Counted from the first letter of the stretch, positions 1 through 9,845 are shown. The stretch is 64,000 nucleotides of DNA from Lujinxingia sediminis (GCF_004005565.1 NZ_SADD01000001.1:62001-126000), one strand, 5' to 3'. The notes: generated by a model not told the origin, from the letters alone. Numbers and translations are program-made.

Positions 1-3000
1 TCATCGGCGTTGAGATGTACATGACATCTCACCCCTACGAAGAGTCCAAAGAGCCCAAGAGCTACCACCTGACGCTGCTGGCGCAGAACCTCACCGGCTA
101 CCAAAACCTGATGTACCTCAACTCGATGGGCTGGCTACATGGCCAGCACCCGCGCACCGGTCTGCCGCGCATCGACTTTGAGCTTTTGGCCGAGCGCAAC
201 GAGGGCATCATCTGCCTCTCCGGTGACCTGGGCGGGGAGGTCAACCAGCACATCCTTCGCGGCGATATGGACGCCGCCCGCGAGGCGGCCGCGCGCTACC
301 GCGAGGTCTTTGGCAAGGAGCGCTATTACCTGGAAGTCATGGACAACGCGCTCCCCGAGCAGCGCAAATGCACCCAGGCGATGGTGGAGATCGGGCGCGA
401 GCTCGATATTGAGCTCGTCGCAACCAACGACTGCCACTACCTCGATCGCGAAGATGCCCGCGCCCACGCTGTGCTCATGTGCATTCAGCTGGGCAAGACC
501 GTCGACATCGATCGCATCATGGAGCATGGCGTCGATCAGCTCTATGTGCGCAGCGCCGAGGAGATGTACGAGGCCTTTGCCGACATCCCGCGGGCCTGTG
601 AGAACACCGTTCGCATCGCCGAGATGTGCGACCTGGAGATCCCGCTGGGCGAGGTCTTCTTGCCGCAGTACGACGTGCCTCAGTCCTTTCGTGACGAGCA
701 TGAGGGGGCAGACAGCAAGACGATCATCCATGAGTATTTCCGCCATGTCGCTCGTCAGGGGCTTGGGGAGCGTTATGCGGAGTTCGACGCCCTGGGCGTG
801 AGCTACGACCGCCAGGAGTACGACGAGCGCCTGGAGGTGGAGATCGGCATCATCTGCCAGATGGACTTCCCCGGGTACTTCCTGATCGTGTGGGACTTCA
901 TCGCCTGGTCGCACGAGCATGATATCCCGGTGGGTCCGGGACGTGGCTCCGGTGCCGGGAGTCTGGTGGCGTATGCGATGCGCATCACCGACATCGACCC
1001 GATGCCCTATGATCTTCTCTTTGAGCGTTTCCTCAACCCGGAGCGCGTCTCGATGCCGGACTTCGACATCGACTTCTGCATGAACCGCCGCGGGGAGGTC
1101 ATCGACTATGTGACCGAGAAGTACGGCTACCATAACGTCGGTCAGATCGTGACCTACGGTCAGCTCAAGGCACGTGCGGCGATCAAGGATGTGGGGCGTG
1201 CGCTCAACTTCAGCTACGGGGAGACCGACCGCCTGGCCAAACTTGTGCCCGACGTGCTCGGGATCTCGTTGCAGGAGTCGCTCGACCAGGAAAAACGCCT
1301 GCGTGATATGTGCGAGGAAGATGAGCGGGTCGATACCCTCTTTGACATCGCGCTCTCTTTGGAGAACCTCAACCGCCAGGCGGGTATGCACGCCGCCGGG
1401 ATCGTGATCTCCGAGACGCCGCTCTGGGATTTTGTTCCGATCTGCCGCGGTGCCAACGGCGAACTTGTCACCCAGTACGCCAAAAACGAGGTCGAAGAGG
1501 CCGGGCTGGTCAAGTTCGACTTCCTGGGGCTGAAGACGCTTACGGTGCTGCAGGACGCCATCAAGCTCATCAATCAGCAGCGTGAAGCCCGCGGCGAAGA
1601 GCGTTTTGATCTCAACGCGATCCCTCTCGATGATCCGGAGGTCTTCAGGCTGATCTCCGCCGGTAACACCACCGGCGTCTTCCAGCTGGAATCCTCGGGC
1701 TTCCAGGAGCTTCTGAAGAAGCTCAAGCCCAACTGCTTTGAAGACATCATCGCCGCAGTGGCGCTCTACCGCCCGGGGCCGCTGGGAAGCGGCATGGTCG
1801 ATGACTTCATCGACCGCAAGCACGGCCGCAAGCAGGTCGAGTACCCGCATGCCTGGCTCGAAGATGTGCTCAAGCCCACCTACGGGGTCATGGTCTACCA
1901 GGAGCAGGTCATGAAGACCGCCCAGGTCATGGCCGGCTACTCGCTGGGGGGCGCCGACCTGCTGCGCCGTGCCATGGGCAAGAAGAAGCCCGAGGTCATG
2001 GCCCAGCAAAAAGAGATCTTCGTGGCCGGCGCGCTCGAGAAGGAGGTCGACGAGCAAAAAGCCTCGGACATCTTCGACTTGATGGCCTACTTCGCCGGCT
2101 ACGGTTTTAATAAGTCGCACTCGGCGGCCTACGGTCTGATCACCTACCAGACGGCGTATTTGAAGACGCACTTCCAGGTGGAGTTTATGGCGGCGCTGAT
2201 GACCAGCGACCGCGACAACACCGACAAGATCGTGCGTTTTATCAACGAGGCCAAAGGCTTAGGCATTGAGGTTATGCCGCCCGACGTCAACGAGTCGCTG
2301 CTCGACTTCAGCGTCGTCGATCAGAAGATCCGCTTCGGGCTTGCGGCCATTAAGGGGGTGGGCGCGGGCGTGATCGAGGTGATTCTCGACGAGCGCGCGG
2401 CCAACGGTCCCTTTGAGAATCTTTATGACTTCTGCAGCCGCGTCGATCTCAAGAAGATCAACAAACGCACCATTGAGGCGCTGGTCAAATGCGGGGCGTT
2501 TGACTCGATCGGCCCGGCGATCACCGAGCAGTATATCGGCGAGATCTGCGCGACGCGTGCCTCGATTTTCGCCGCGATCGACACCGCCGTGGAGCGCGGC
2601 CAGAAGGCCCAGCATGATAAGGCCGTGGGTCAGTCCAGCCTCTTTGGCATGATGGCCCAGGATGTGCGCGAGGAGGTGCTCGACGACAGCTACCCGGAGT
2701 GTCTCGCCTGGAACGATCGCGAGCTTCTGGAGAACGAAAAGACGCTGCTGGGTTTCTACGTCACCGGCCACCCCCTGGATCGTTTTGAGAGCGAGTTCGG
2801 TCTTTACGGCGCCTCGACCACCCATGAGCTGATGACGAACGGTTCGCTTCGCAACCGCGCCAATGTGGCGGTGGCCGGTGTGGTCAGCGCGATGCGCGAG
2901 GTGCCGCTGAAAAGTGGTGACGGGCGCATGGGCTTTATCACCATCGAAGATAAGACCGGGGAGATTGAGGCTATCGCCTTCAGCTCGGCCTACGCTGAGG

Positions 3001-3380
3001 CCGAGGAGGTGATCAAGAGCGGCGAACCGCTCCTGATCAAAGGCCAGATCCAGGAGGAGGGCGATCCGGAGAACCGCACCCGGCGGATTCGTCTGGAGTC
3101 GGCGTCGACGCTGGAGTCGGAGCGCGAGTCGAAGGTGCGCCAGGTGATTGTCGAGATCGGCGTTGCGCAGGTCACCAACGGACAGCTCAAAGAGCTGCAG
3201 AAGGTACTCGCTGCAAACTCCGGCCATTGCCGTACCACGCTGGTCTTTAAAAAACAGACCGCCCAGGGCGTGGGAGAGGCGCAGGTGGTGCTGCCGGTTG
3301 ATTTTGCGACCCGACCCACCGACGGGTTGCTGATGGCGATCGAGCGTCTTTTCGGACGCAAATCGGTGCGATTGAGTTAA
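1..3380 (+). CDS. dnaE: DNA polymerase III alpha subunit, 5'-truncated
   Basis: Catalytic subunit of the replicative polymerase. The reading frame is already open at base 3, so the start lies upstream; 1125 residues are visible of a family usually near 1150-1200. The PHP domain comes first and keeps a metal-type TNDCHY motif. The palm follows with GPGRGSGAGS, the paired catalytic aspartates in PDFDIDF (about residue 350) and the third in KFDFLGL. Helix-hairpin-helix and OB-fold (GFITIEDKTGEIEAIAF) regions lie near the C terminus. It ends at TAA 3378-3380. recA follows after about 470 bases with its own promoter, so the two are probably not co-transcribed. The family call is firm; only the N terminus is missing. 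Confidence 0.97.
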   Translation, partial: IGVEMYMTSHPYEESKEPKSYHLTLLAQNLTGYQNLMYLNSMGWLHGQHPRTGLPRIDFELLAERNEGIICLSGDLGGEVNQHILRGDMDAAREAAARYREVFGKERYYLEVMDNALPEQRKCTQAMVEIGRELDIELVATNDCHYLDREDARAHAVLMCIQLGKTVDIDRIMEHGVDQLYVRSAEEMYEAFADIPRACENTVRIAEMCDLEIPLGEVFLPQYDVPQSFRDEHEGADSKTIIHEYFRHVARQGLGERYAEFDALGVSYDRQEYDERLEVEIGIICQMDFPGYFLIVWDFIAWSHEHDIPVGPGRGSGAGSLVAYAMRITDIDPMPYDLLFERFLNPERVSMPDFDIDFCMNRRGEVIDYVTEKYGYHNVGQIVTYGQLKARAAIKDVGRALNFSYGETDRLAKLVPDVLGISLQESLDQEKRLRDMCEEDERVDTLFDIALSLENLNRQAGMHAAGIVISETPLWDFVPICRGANGELVTQYAKNEVEEAGLVKFDFLGLKTLTVLQDAIKLINQQREARGEERFDLNAIPLDDPEVFRLISAGNTTGVFQLESSGFQELLKKLKPNCFEDIIAAVALYRPGPLGSGMVDDFIDRKHGRKQVEYPHAWLEDVLKPTYGVMVYQEQVMKTAQVMAGYSLGGADLLRRAMGKKKPEVMAQQKEIFVAGALEKEVDEQKASDIFDLMAYFAGYGFNKSHSAAYGLITYQTAYLKTHFQVEFMAALMTSDRDNTDKIVRFINEAKGLGIEVMPPDVNESLLDFSVVDQKIRFGLAAIKGVGAGVIEVILDERAANGPFENLYDFCSRVDLKKINKRTIEALVKCGAFDSIGPAITEQYIGEICATRASIFAAIDTAVERGQKAQHDKAVGQSSLFGMMAQDVREEVLDDSYPECLAWNDRELLENEKTLLGFYVTGHPLDRFESEFGLYGASTTHELMTNGSLRNRANVAVAGVVSAMREVPLKSGDGRMGFITIEDKTGEIEAIAFSSAYAEAEEVIKSGEPLLIKGQIQEEGDPENRTRRIRLESASTLESERESKVRQVIVEIGVAQVTNGQLKELQKVLAANSGHCRTTLVFKKQTAQGVGEAQVVLPVDFATRPTDGLLMAIERLFGRKSVRLS

Positions 3381-3714
3381 TACGTCGTGAGCTAGCGTTG
3401 GCATCGTGTTTGCTGCATCGAGGGCAGCGCGGACCGGGGTGCCAAAGCATCGTCTGCGTTTTGCGTCGTGCTCGCGATCGCGCATCCATTGGCATCAAGG
3501 TCTGCGCCGGGCGGAGTACGTCGACACCGAAGGCCAGTGGTGTGAATTCCGCGCGTTGCCGGCGCGAAGCGCCCCTGTGTGAGCGCGCCTGAAGAGGCGT
3601 GCTCATTTTTTTTGAAATTTTCGGAAAGATCTGCGTCCGGCAAACGATAATAAACGTGCGGCCGAGAAGATGTTTGAGGGTATTTATGATCGTATCGCGA
3701 GCCGTTAAGACCTG
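3381..3714. other. dnaE-recA intergenic region, upstream part
   Basis: No convincing gene is present. Short ORFs here lack ribosome binding sites and family features. An A/T-rich stretch around 3600-3660 (eight T, then several A/T runs) precedes the recA promoter and could be an UP-like element or a dnaE termination zone. I saw no strong stem with a T-tract. Confidence 0.5.
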
Positions 3715-3743
3715 TTGACGGGGACCGTCAGGGTGGCTATACA
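3715..3743 (+). promoter_or_regulatory. sigma-70-type promoter of recA with overlapping inverted repeat
   Basis: TTGACG at 3715-3720 and TATACA at 3738-3743 are separated by exactly 17 bases, close to the housekeeping consensus. An inverted repeat GACGG-GGA-CCGTC at 3717-3729 overlaps the -35 and could be an operator. An imperfect CTGT-N8-ACCG at 3712-3727 resembles the E. coli LexA box with one mismatch. The leader to the recA start is about 100 bases. Promoter call is good; the operator is inference. Confidence 0.7.
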
Positions 3744-3851
3744 CGTGTTTAGTGCTCGGGTGTGCAGTGGTTCCCGACCTCGCAAACAGACCGATTCAGA
3801 CTTCGCTCGCCAGCCATGGAGGTTGGGGGGCCACTCTTTGGAGATTGCGAT

Positions 3852-4889
3852 ATGTCGAACGATAAGAGCAACAAAGACAAGGCGTTGGACCTGACGGTCA
3901 AGGCGATCGAGAAGCAGTTTGGCAAGGGATCGATCATGCGCCTGGGCACCGACGACTCGTTGGTGCGCGTGGAGAATCCGATCCCCACCGGCTCGATCTC
4001 GCTGGATATTGCGCTGGGCGTGGGAGGTTACCCGCGCGGCCGCGTCGTGGAGATCTACGGTCCGGAGTCCTCGGGTAAGACGACGTTGACCCTGCACGCT
4101 CTGGCGGCGGCGCAGCGCGCCGGTGGTGTGGCGGCGTTTATCGATGCGGAGCACGCCCTCGATGTCAAATACGCCCAGGCGCTGGGGGTGAACATCGAAG
4201 AGCTCCTGGTGAGCCAGCCCGACACCGGGGAGCAGGCCCTGGAGATCGTGGACATGCTGGTGCGCTCCAACGCGATTGACCTGCTGGTCGTCGACTCGGT
4301 GGCCGCGCTCACCCCGCGCGCTGAGATTGAGGGCGAGATGGGGGATTCGCACATGGGCCTCCAGGCGCGCTTGATGAGTCAGGCGCTGCGCAAGCTCACC
4401 GGTACGATCGCCAAGTCGCGCACCTGCGTGATCTTCATTAACCAGATCCGTATGAAGATCGGCGTGATGTTCGGAAACCCCGAGACCACCACCGGGGGGA
4501 ACGCGCTTAAATTCTACTCGTCGGTGCGTATGGACATTCGCCGCATCGGCGCCATCAAAGATGGCACCGACCTGACCGGTAACCGTACCCGCGTGAAGGT
4601 TGTCAAAAACAAGGTGGCTCCGCCCTTTAAAGAGGCTGAGTTCGATATCATGTACGGCCAGGGCATCAGCCGTCAGGGCGACCTGGTGGATCTGGGCTCG
4701 GAGATCGGGGTGATCGATAAGGCCGGTTCCTGGTACAGCTACGGCGATGATCGTCTGGGGCAGGGCCGCGAGAATGCCAAGCAGTTTTTGGTCGACAATC
4801 CCGAGATTGAGGCCGAGATCGAGGCCAAGATCCGTGAGCACTACGGGATGGCAGCGCCGAAGGTCGCTGAAGAGAGCGCCGAGGCGTAA
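3852..4889 (+). CDS. recA: Recombinase RecA
   Basis: ATP-dependent strand-exchange protein of homologous recombination and SOS induction, 345 residues, the usual length. I chose ATG 3852 because GGAG at 3840-3843 sits 8 bases upstream and the protein then begins [20 protein letters not shown] like other RecA proteins; the open frame extends further upstream. The Walker A motif GPESSGKT, the Walker B segment [10 protein letters not shown] and the [12 protein letters not shown] segment are intact. The C terminus is acidic. A strong promoter lies upstream and a strong terminator downstream, so it is a single-gene unit. Confidence 0.98.
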   Translation: MSNDKSNKDKALDLTVKAIEKQFGKGSIMRLGTDDSLVRVENPIPTGSISLDIALGVGGYPRGRVVEIYGPESSGKTTLTLHALAAAQRAGGVAAFIDAEHALDVKYAQALGVNIEELLVSQPDTGEQALEIVDMLVRSNAIDLLVVDSVAALTPRAEIEGEMGDSHMGLQARLMSQALRKLTGTIAKSRTCVIFINQIRMKIGVMFGNPETTTGGNALKFYSSVRMDIRRIGAIKDGTDLTGNRTRVKVVKNKVAPPFKEAEFDIMYGQGISRQGDLVDLGSEIGVIDKAGSWYSYGDDRLGQGRENAKQFLVDNPEIEAEIEAKIREHYGMAAPKVAEESAEA

Positions 4890-4940
4890 GCGCTCTGCAG
4901 GACCTTGCGATAACGATCGGCGCTGAGCGCGTCGGTTATG

Positions 4941-4977
4941 AGCGGCCTTCCCGATGGGGGAAGGCCGCTTTTTTTTT
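4941..4977 (+). terminator. Rho-independent terminator of recA
   Basis: An 11-bp stem (AGCGGCCTTCC with GGAAGGCCGCT) closes a short loop and is followed directly by eight or more T. It lies about 50 bases after the recA stop. Confidence 0.93.
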
Positions 4978-5167
4978 CAGCTCGGAGGGGCGGAGTGCTT
5001 GCCAGATGGCGTGTTGAGTTTACCCGGCTGGCATGCCACAATCGGCCCAGTTTCCCCGCACTTTACAGCGTCGGCCGTGCGATGCGGCCTGAGCCAGCGC
5101 GCCGGGCGCCAGTGAGCTTCTTCGGGGGAGTTCTCACAGCGTCGGGCGAAGCACCAGGACTAGGGCG

Positions 5168-6352
5168 ATGAGCAGCAATCAGGACCTCAACAAGATCTTG
5201 CAGATCGCCGTTAAAGGCGGGGCCAGCGACATTCATATCAAGGCGGGATTGCCGCCGATCTTTCGGATCGACGGGGCGCTGTTGCCGCTGCGCGAAGCGC
5301 GGCGCTTGAGTCCCGAAGAGATCGGGAAGATGGCCTCGGATATCATGGCGCGTTTTCAGCGCGAGCAGTTCCAGGAGACGCTCGACATCGACCTCTCCTA
5401 CGGGGTGCCCGGGGTGGGACGTTTTCGCGTCAATGTGTTTCAGCAGCGCGGCTCGATCGGGATGGTCTTCCGGGTGATTCCCTTTAAGGTCGCCTCGATC
5501 GACGAGCTTCTGCTTCCCGACGCGGTGCGCACCCTGGCCGAGGAGCGCCGCGGGCTGATCCTGGTGACCGGGGCCACCGGCAGCGGTAAGTCCACCACGC
5601 TTGCCTCGATGGTGGACTACATCAACCAGACGCGCACCTCGCATATCATCACCATCGAAGATCCCATCGAGTTCTTGATTCGCGATAAGCGCAGCATCAT
5701 CAATCAGCGCGAGATCGGAAACGACACCAACACCTTTGCCCGCGCGCTCAAGGCGGCGCTTCGTCAGGATCCGGACGTGATCATGATGGGGGAGATGCGG
5801 GATCTGGAGACGATTGAGATCGCCATGACCGCCGCCGAGACCGGTCACCTGGTGATGTCGACTCTGCATACGGTGGACGCCGCCGAGGCGGTGACCCGTA
5901 TCGTAACGGCGTTTCCGCCGCATATGCGTGACCAGGCGCGTTATCAATTTGCCAACCTCTTCCGCGGCGTGATCTCGCAGCGCCTGGTGCCCCGCGCCGA
6001 CGGCAAGGGGCGAGTGCCGGCGGTCGAGGTGATGCTCTCGACGGCGCGTCTGCGGGAGATGATCCTGGAGGAGGCCACCGCGCGCTCGCTCACCGAGCAG
6101 ATCGCCAAAGGTTTTGATAACTACGGGATGCAGAGCTTCGACCAGTCGTTGATGTGGCTTCTGCAGAACGGCTACATCACCTACGAAGAGGCGTTGATCC
6201 AATCGAGTAACCCCGATGACTTCGCGCTGCGTGTCAGCGGCATCGGATCGACCAGTGGCGACGGTCAGTGGCAGGGCTTTGAGGGCCGTGAGAAGGCCAG
6301 CCCGGTCGAGGATGATTTCGATCTGGATGAGTTTGAGATCGATCGATTTTAA
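5168..6352 (+). CDS. pilT: Type IV pilus retraction ATPase PilT
   Basis: Hexameric cytoplasmic ATPase that powers pilus retraction and twitching motility, 394 residues. It starts at ATG 5168 (MSSNQDLNKILQIAVKGGAS). The PAS-like N-terminal domain is followed by Walker A GATGSGKST, the Walker B region MMGEMRDLET and the His box around TAAETGHLVMSTLHT. The retraction-specific AIRNLIRE-like segment appears as TARLREMILE. An acidic C-terminal extension of about 45 residues (ending DDFDLDEFEIDRF) goes beyond the core. No other pil gene lies beside it, but a PilZ-type protein is two genes downstream. PilU or another paralog cannot be fully excluded. Confidence 0.93.
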   Translation: MSSNQDLNKILQIAVKGGASDIHIKAGLPPIFRIDGALLPLREARRLSPEEIGKMASDIMARFQREQFQETLDIDLSYGVPGVGRFRVNVFQQRGSIGMVFRVIPFKVASIDELLLPDAVRTLAEERRGLILVTGATGSGKSTTLASMVDYINQTRTSHIITIEDPIEFLIRDKRSIINQREIGNDTNTFARALKAALRQDPDVIMMGEMRDLETIEIAMTAAETGHLVMSTLHTVDAAEAVTRIVTAFPPHMRDQARYQFANLFRGVISQRLVPRADGKGRVPAVEVMLSTARLREMILEEATARSLTEQIAKGFDNYGMQSFDQSLMWLLQNGYITYEEALIQSSNPDDFALRVSGIGSTSGDGQWQGFEGREKASPVEDDFDLDEFEIDRF

Positions 6353-6464
6353 GAGCAGCGCCCGAAACCGAGAGTTCGGTGCCAGGGTGCGATGATGTTG
6401 AATCCAACAGGGCGTCTCGTTGATGGCGAGTGCGCGTGAGGAACTACGGTGACGGGGTCGAGAC

Positions 6465-7898
6465 GTGAAGATTGAGCAGCGCAAGAGGGCTTCCTGGCAG
6501 ATGCTCGCGGCGATCATGGCATGGGCGGCGGTGATGTTGATGGCCAGTGTGGCCACCGCCCAGGGGCAACGCGACGATGATGAGGCTACCCGTGTGACCC
6601 TGATCGAGGTTCCCGGCGGGGGCACCGCGCGCCTGATCATGGAACTTCGCGATATCAGCGGGCTCGATGTGCGCGATGCCGATTGGTTTGCCAACCAGGT
6701 GCGTGGCCGCGCATTTCGCATCGACGGGATCACCGAGCGCTCCTCGGACATGATGTGGGTGATGCGCGGTGGTAGCATCGCGGTGGTCGTTAACCTGGTG
6801 GAGTACGACGCCCAGGAGTACCGGGTGCAGTTTATTACCGCCGAGAGCGGCACCCCGGAGCATCAGTTTCCCATCGATCGCAGCGAAGAAGGTCTTAACC
6901 GCACCGGCGCGCGCATGATCCGCACGGAGCTGGAGCGTTTTCTGGGTATCGGCGGTGCGCCGGTGGCGCAACAGGCCCCGAAGGAAGCGCCGCAGCCCGC
7001 GGAGTCGACGGCACCGCCGGCCCCATCTCAGCCGACCCAGAGCGCCCCGGCGCAGAACACCGAGAGCGCCCCGGCGCAGGCGGCGGTTGCGCCTGTCGAG
7101 GACGATCTCGATCCGAGCGATCCCGAGGCGATGCGTCGGCGGGCGGCGGCCGAAGAGCAAGCGCTGCTCGACGCGCTCTCCCGCAACTGGCTGTGGGTTC
7201 GCGGCTACGGCCGGATGTTCCGCAAAGACTTCATGGTCGCCGGTCAGAGCGCCATCTTCAGCTACAAGTCGGCCAGCTTCCCGGGCTTTGAGCTCGATGT
7301 GGAGGCCTTCCCCTTCGGTCGTACCAACCCGGAGATGGTCGCGGCCGGTTTCTACGTCAACTACAGCCACGGCTTCGACGGGCTTAATATCCTTACCGAA
7401 GATGAGACCGGTGTGAGCGAGCAGGCTGTCAGCCTGCAGTCGATGGTCCTTGAGGGCGGCGCGATCTATCGCCTGGATTCGCCGCTGGACAACTCCAACC
7501 GCCAGCTTCGCTTTAAGCTGGGCGCGCGCTACGACAGCTTCAGCGCCACCGAAAACCCCATCCTGCCCTCGACCAGCGTCATCTCACTGGTCATCGGCAC
7601 TCGCCTGGTGCTGCCGGTGATCGTTGAGGAGTTCGCCGTGACCGCCGGGGTGGATGTGGCGCCGGTGTCTGTGTTCAGCAAGGGGGCGGAGGTTTTCGGA
7701 ACAGACTCCTTTAGCTACGGGTTTGGTACAGAGCTTGGGTTTGTCTACGAGTTTATGGACAACCTGTTTATGTCGGCGTCATATGGATTTCGCATCACCC
7801 GCAGCGACTTCACCGGTGAGGGGGAGAGCGAGTTTGCGGAGTCGGATGCGTTCGATATGAACCAGGGCCTGAAGGTAGGCGTGGTCTACCAGTATTGA
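6465..7898 (+). CDS. Secreted outer-membrane beta-barrel protein with Pro/Ala linker
   Basis: A 477-residue protein of unknown function, starting at GTG 6465. The N terminus is basic, then hydrophobic, and ends in ATAQG, a signal peptide. An N-terminal globular part (about residues 40-160) is joined by a Pro/Ala/Gln-rich linker (about 165-215) that includes a duplicated SAPAQ stretch. The C-terminal half (about 230-477) has alternating aromatic/glycine strands typical of a beta-barrel, finishing KVGVVYQY with a terminal aromatic. It lies between pilT and the PilZ-type gene, in the same direction. A link to pili is only positional. Confidence 0.78.
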   Translation: MKIEQRKRASWQMLAAIMAWAAVMLMASVATAQGQRDDDEATRVTLIEVPGGGTARLIMELRDISGLDVRDADWFANQVRGRAFRIDGITERSSDMMWVMRGGSIAVVVNLVEYDAQEYRVQFITAESGTPEHQFPIDRSEEGLNRTGARMIRTELERFLGIGGAPVAQQAPKEAPQPAESTAPPAPSQPTQSAPAQNTESAPAQAAVAPVEDDLDPSDPEAMRRRAAAEEQALLDALSRNWLWVRGYGRMFRKDFMVAGQSAIFSYKSASFPGFELDVEAFPFGRTNPEMVAAGFYVNYSHGFDGLNILTEDETGVSEQAVSLQSMVLEGGAIYRLDSPLDNSNRQLRFKLGARYDSFSATENPILPSTSVISLVIGTRLVLPVIVEEFAVTAGVDVAPVSVFSKGAEVFGTDSFSYGFGTELGFVYEFMDNLFMSASYGFRITRSDFTGEGESEFAESDAFDMNQGLKVGVVYQY

Positions 7899-7975
7899 GG
7901 TCGCACCCCCGGTTGTGTGCGCCTGGCCATCCTCGGTGAGGCGCCCGACCTTTCTTGCAGGTAAGAGGCAGTTCG

Positions 7976-9661
7976 GTGAGCGATAGCAACTTCTCCGCGA
8001 TTCGTGCGCGGCTAAAATTTCCGTCGATAGCGTCCTTCAAAGAGGGCTACGGCCGCTACATCTCTGCGGGCGGGATGTTCGTGCCGATGTCGCCCCAGAA
8101 GCTCAAGCCGGTGGGCACGACGGTGCGTTTTCAGTTCCTGCTGGCCGACGGCACCTCCGCTCTGCTGGGTGAAGGTGTGGTGCGTCAGATCCGCGGGATG
8201 GATGGCGGAGAGTCGGGGCCGGTGGGCATGTTGGTGAAGTTCACCAAGCTCAGCCCGGAGTCCAAGGCTCTTGTCGATGAGGTGGTGCGCTTAAAAACGG
8301 AGGGCTCCGGCGCGCATGCGGTCGACGATGGCAGGCCGGTGACTTCGGAGGAGCCTGCGGAGACGCTGGCCTCCCAGGATGAGCAGCATACCGCCGAGGC
8401 GGAGATCCCCGACGATCTCTTCGGTGCATCTGATGAGGCGCCGGAGAGCGCGGCGGCCTCCGGCGATGAGATTTTCGGGAGCGCGTCCGAGCCTGAGATT
8501 CCGATGCCCGGTGGGCTCGATGATCCCTCCGAGGCGGTGGCCGCGGCGCTGGCCCAGGGCTCGGAGCCGCAGTGGGGCGAAGCGCCGGGGCAGCCCGGAG
8601 TTCCACTCGCGTCGCCGGAAACGGCGTCGGATGAGGAGGAGTTGGACTCGCTCGACGATCTTTTCGGTGCGCCGGACGACGCGAGTGATGACGCTATCTT
8701 TGCGTCTGCCAGCGAGGCGCAGGAGCCGCTGGCCGAGTTGACGCCCGAGCCCGATGTGGTGCCGGCTCCCCCGGTCGATGAGGATCGCACGCTCAAGCGT
8801 ACCGAAGGAGGCCTCAAGGTGATGGCCTTCGACGGCGATGAGTTGGCCGAAGAGGCCGCGCGCGAGTTTGAGATGTTTGCCGCAGCCGGTGATGATGATG
8901 AGATCGACGAGATGTTCGATAACATCTTCGGAGGCGGCGGCGATGATGTCTTCGGCGGCGGGGAGGACGACGTCTTCGGCGGTGGCGGCTCCGCTATGGC
9001 GAGTGACGTTGAGGTGCCTGAGTTGCCGGCCGCTCCTGAACCTCCCGCCTTTGTACCGGATGATGTGGCGAGTGTGAGCGACGACGCCGTGATGGCGGAT
9101 GAGGACGATGATATCTTTGAGCTCGACAGTCCCGTGGATGCGTCGGACTCCGAGGAGCTTTTGCTCGACGAGGTATCCGACTCCGAGGAGCTTGAGCTTG
9201 AGGACGCCTCCGACTCCGAAGAGCTTGAGCTTGAGGACGCCTCCGACTCCGAAGAGCTGTTGCTCGATGAGATCTCCGAATCCGGGGAGTTTGAGGCGGA
9301 GCAGGAGGCCTCGGATGACGGGCCTAACGAGGAGATTCTTTCGTTGCTCTCGATGGACGAGGAGTCGGAAGCAGAAAGCGAGCTCAATCTGAGCCTGGGC
9401 GCCGGGTTGGCCGAAAGCTCGGTGTCAAGCAGTGAGGATGATGAGCCGGATAGCTTTGAGGCGCTGCTGGCCAGCGCCAAGCGCGAGATCGAGAGCAAGA
9501 AGGAGCCCGAAGAGGAGAAGAAGGGCGATATCCTCGATGCGCTTCTGGGCGATGATGATCTTCCGCCGGCCCCTGCTGCTGCGCCGACGTTCGCGGTGCC
9601 GCAGCCTGGCGAGAAAAAGAAGAAGGGCGGGTTTATGTCCAAGCTCTTTGGTAAGGATTGA
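7976..9661 (+). CDS. PilZ-type (Myxococcus TIGR02266-like) protein with acidic repeat tail
   Basis: A 561-residue protein. GTG 7976 is preferred over an upstream TTG because AAGAGG (7963-7968) precedes it by 7 bases. Residues 1-100 match the Myxococcus PilZ-like fold (YISAGGMFVP, GTTVRFQFLLADG, VGMLVKF), a candidate c-di-GMP or signalling module; the canonical RxxxR arginines are not clear. The rest is very acidic and disordered, with repeated D-D/E-[LIV]-F-G/A motifs, a G/D patch (DDVFGGGEDDVFGGG) and four to five 11-residue ASDSEELELED-type repeats encoded at about 9139-9290. The C terminus switches to basic KKKKGGFMSKLFGKD. Its place near pilT suggests a surface-motility scaffold, an inference. 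Confidence 0.82.
   Translation: MSDSNFSAIRARLKFPSIASFKEGYGRYISAGGMFVPMSPQKLKPVGTTVRFQFLLADGTSALLGEGVVRQIRGMDGGESGPVGMLVKFTKLSPESKALVDEVVRLKTEGSGAHAVDDGRPVTSEEPAETLASQDEQHTAEAEIPDDLFGASDEAPESAAASGDEIFGSASEPEIPMPGGLDDPSEAVAAALAQGSEPQWGEAPGQPGVPLASPETASDEEELDSLDDLFGAPDDASDDAIFASASEAQEPLAELTPEPDVVPAPPVDEDRTLKRTEGGLKVMAFDGDELAEEAAREFEMFAAAGDDDEIDEMFDNIFGGGGDDVFGGGEDDVFGGGGSAMASDVEVPELPAAPEPPAFVPDDVASVSDDAVMADEDDDIFELDSPVDASDSEELLLDEVSDSEELELEDASDSEELELEDASDSEELLLDEISESGEFEAEQEASDDGPNEEILSLLSMDEESEAESELNLSLGAGLAESSVSSSEDDEPDSFEALLASAKREIESKKEPEEEKKGDILDALLGDDDLPPAPAAAPTFAVPQPGEKKKKGGFMSKLFGKD
9139..9290 (+). repeat. 33-bp coding tandem repeat (11-residue acidic units)
   Basis: Four to five in-frame units of about 33 bases encode S/A-S-D-S-E-E-L-x-L-x-D. 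Two central copies are nearly identical in DNA, showing recent duplication. They lie inside the PilZ-type gene. Confidence 0.8.
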
Positions 9662-9699
9662 GGGCAAGGGCGGGTGTGCCTCGCCATGGTTTTGAGATG

Positions 9700-9731
9700 A
9701 CGGCCGCCCCGGCAGGGGCGGCCGTTGTTGA
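9700..9731 (+). terminator. Hairpin terminator after the PilZ-type gene
   Basis: A perfect 11-bp stem (ACGGCCGCCCC with GGGGCGGCCGT) with a 4-base loop, followed by a weak TGTTGTT tract. It begins about 40 bases after the stop codon. Confidence 0.7.
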
Positions 9732-9845
9732 TCCAGGGCCACGCAGGTGTGTCGACACTGGTTGCCGCGCATATCGGCAGGCGATCCGGTTGAGAGTGGC
9801 CTGAGGGCGATTCTGCGGCGTCTGGCTGATTCTTTTGGAGGTGGT

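Noticed and set aside
135-2171. 678-codon open frame on the minus strand
   Set aside because: It lies entirely opposite dnaE, whose catalytic motifs are intact. High G+C makes long antisense frames common; the translation has no domain and no ribosome binding site.
8185-9687. 500-codon serine-rich frame on the minus strand
   Set aside because: It is the antisense of the acidic repeat region (GAG/GAC codons read as CTC/GTC and so on). Its serine bias is a mirror of Asp/Glu codons.
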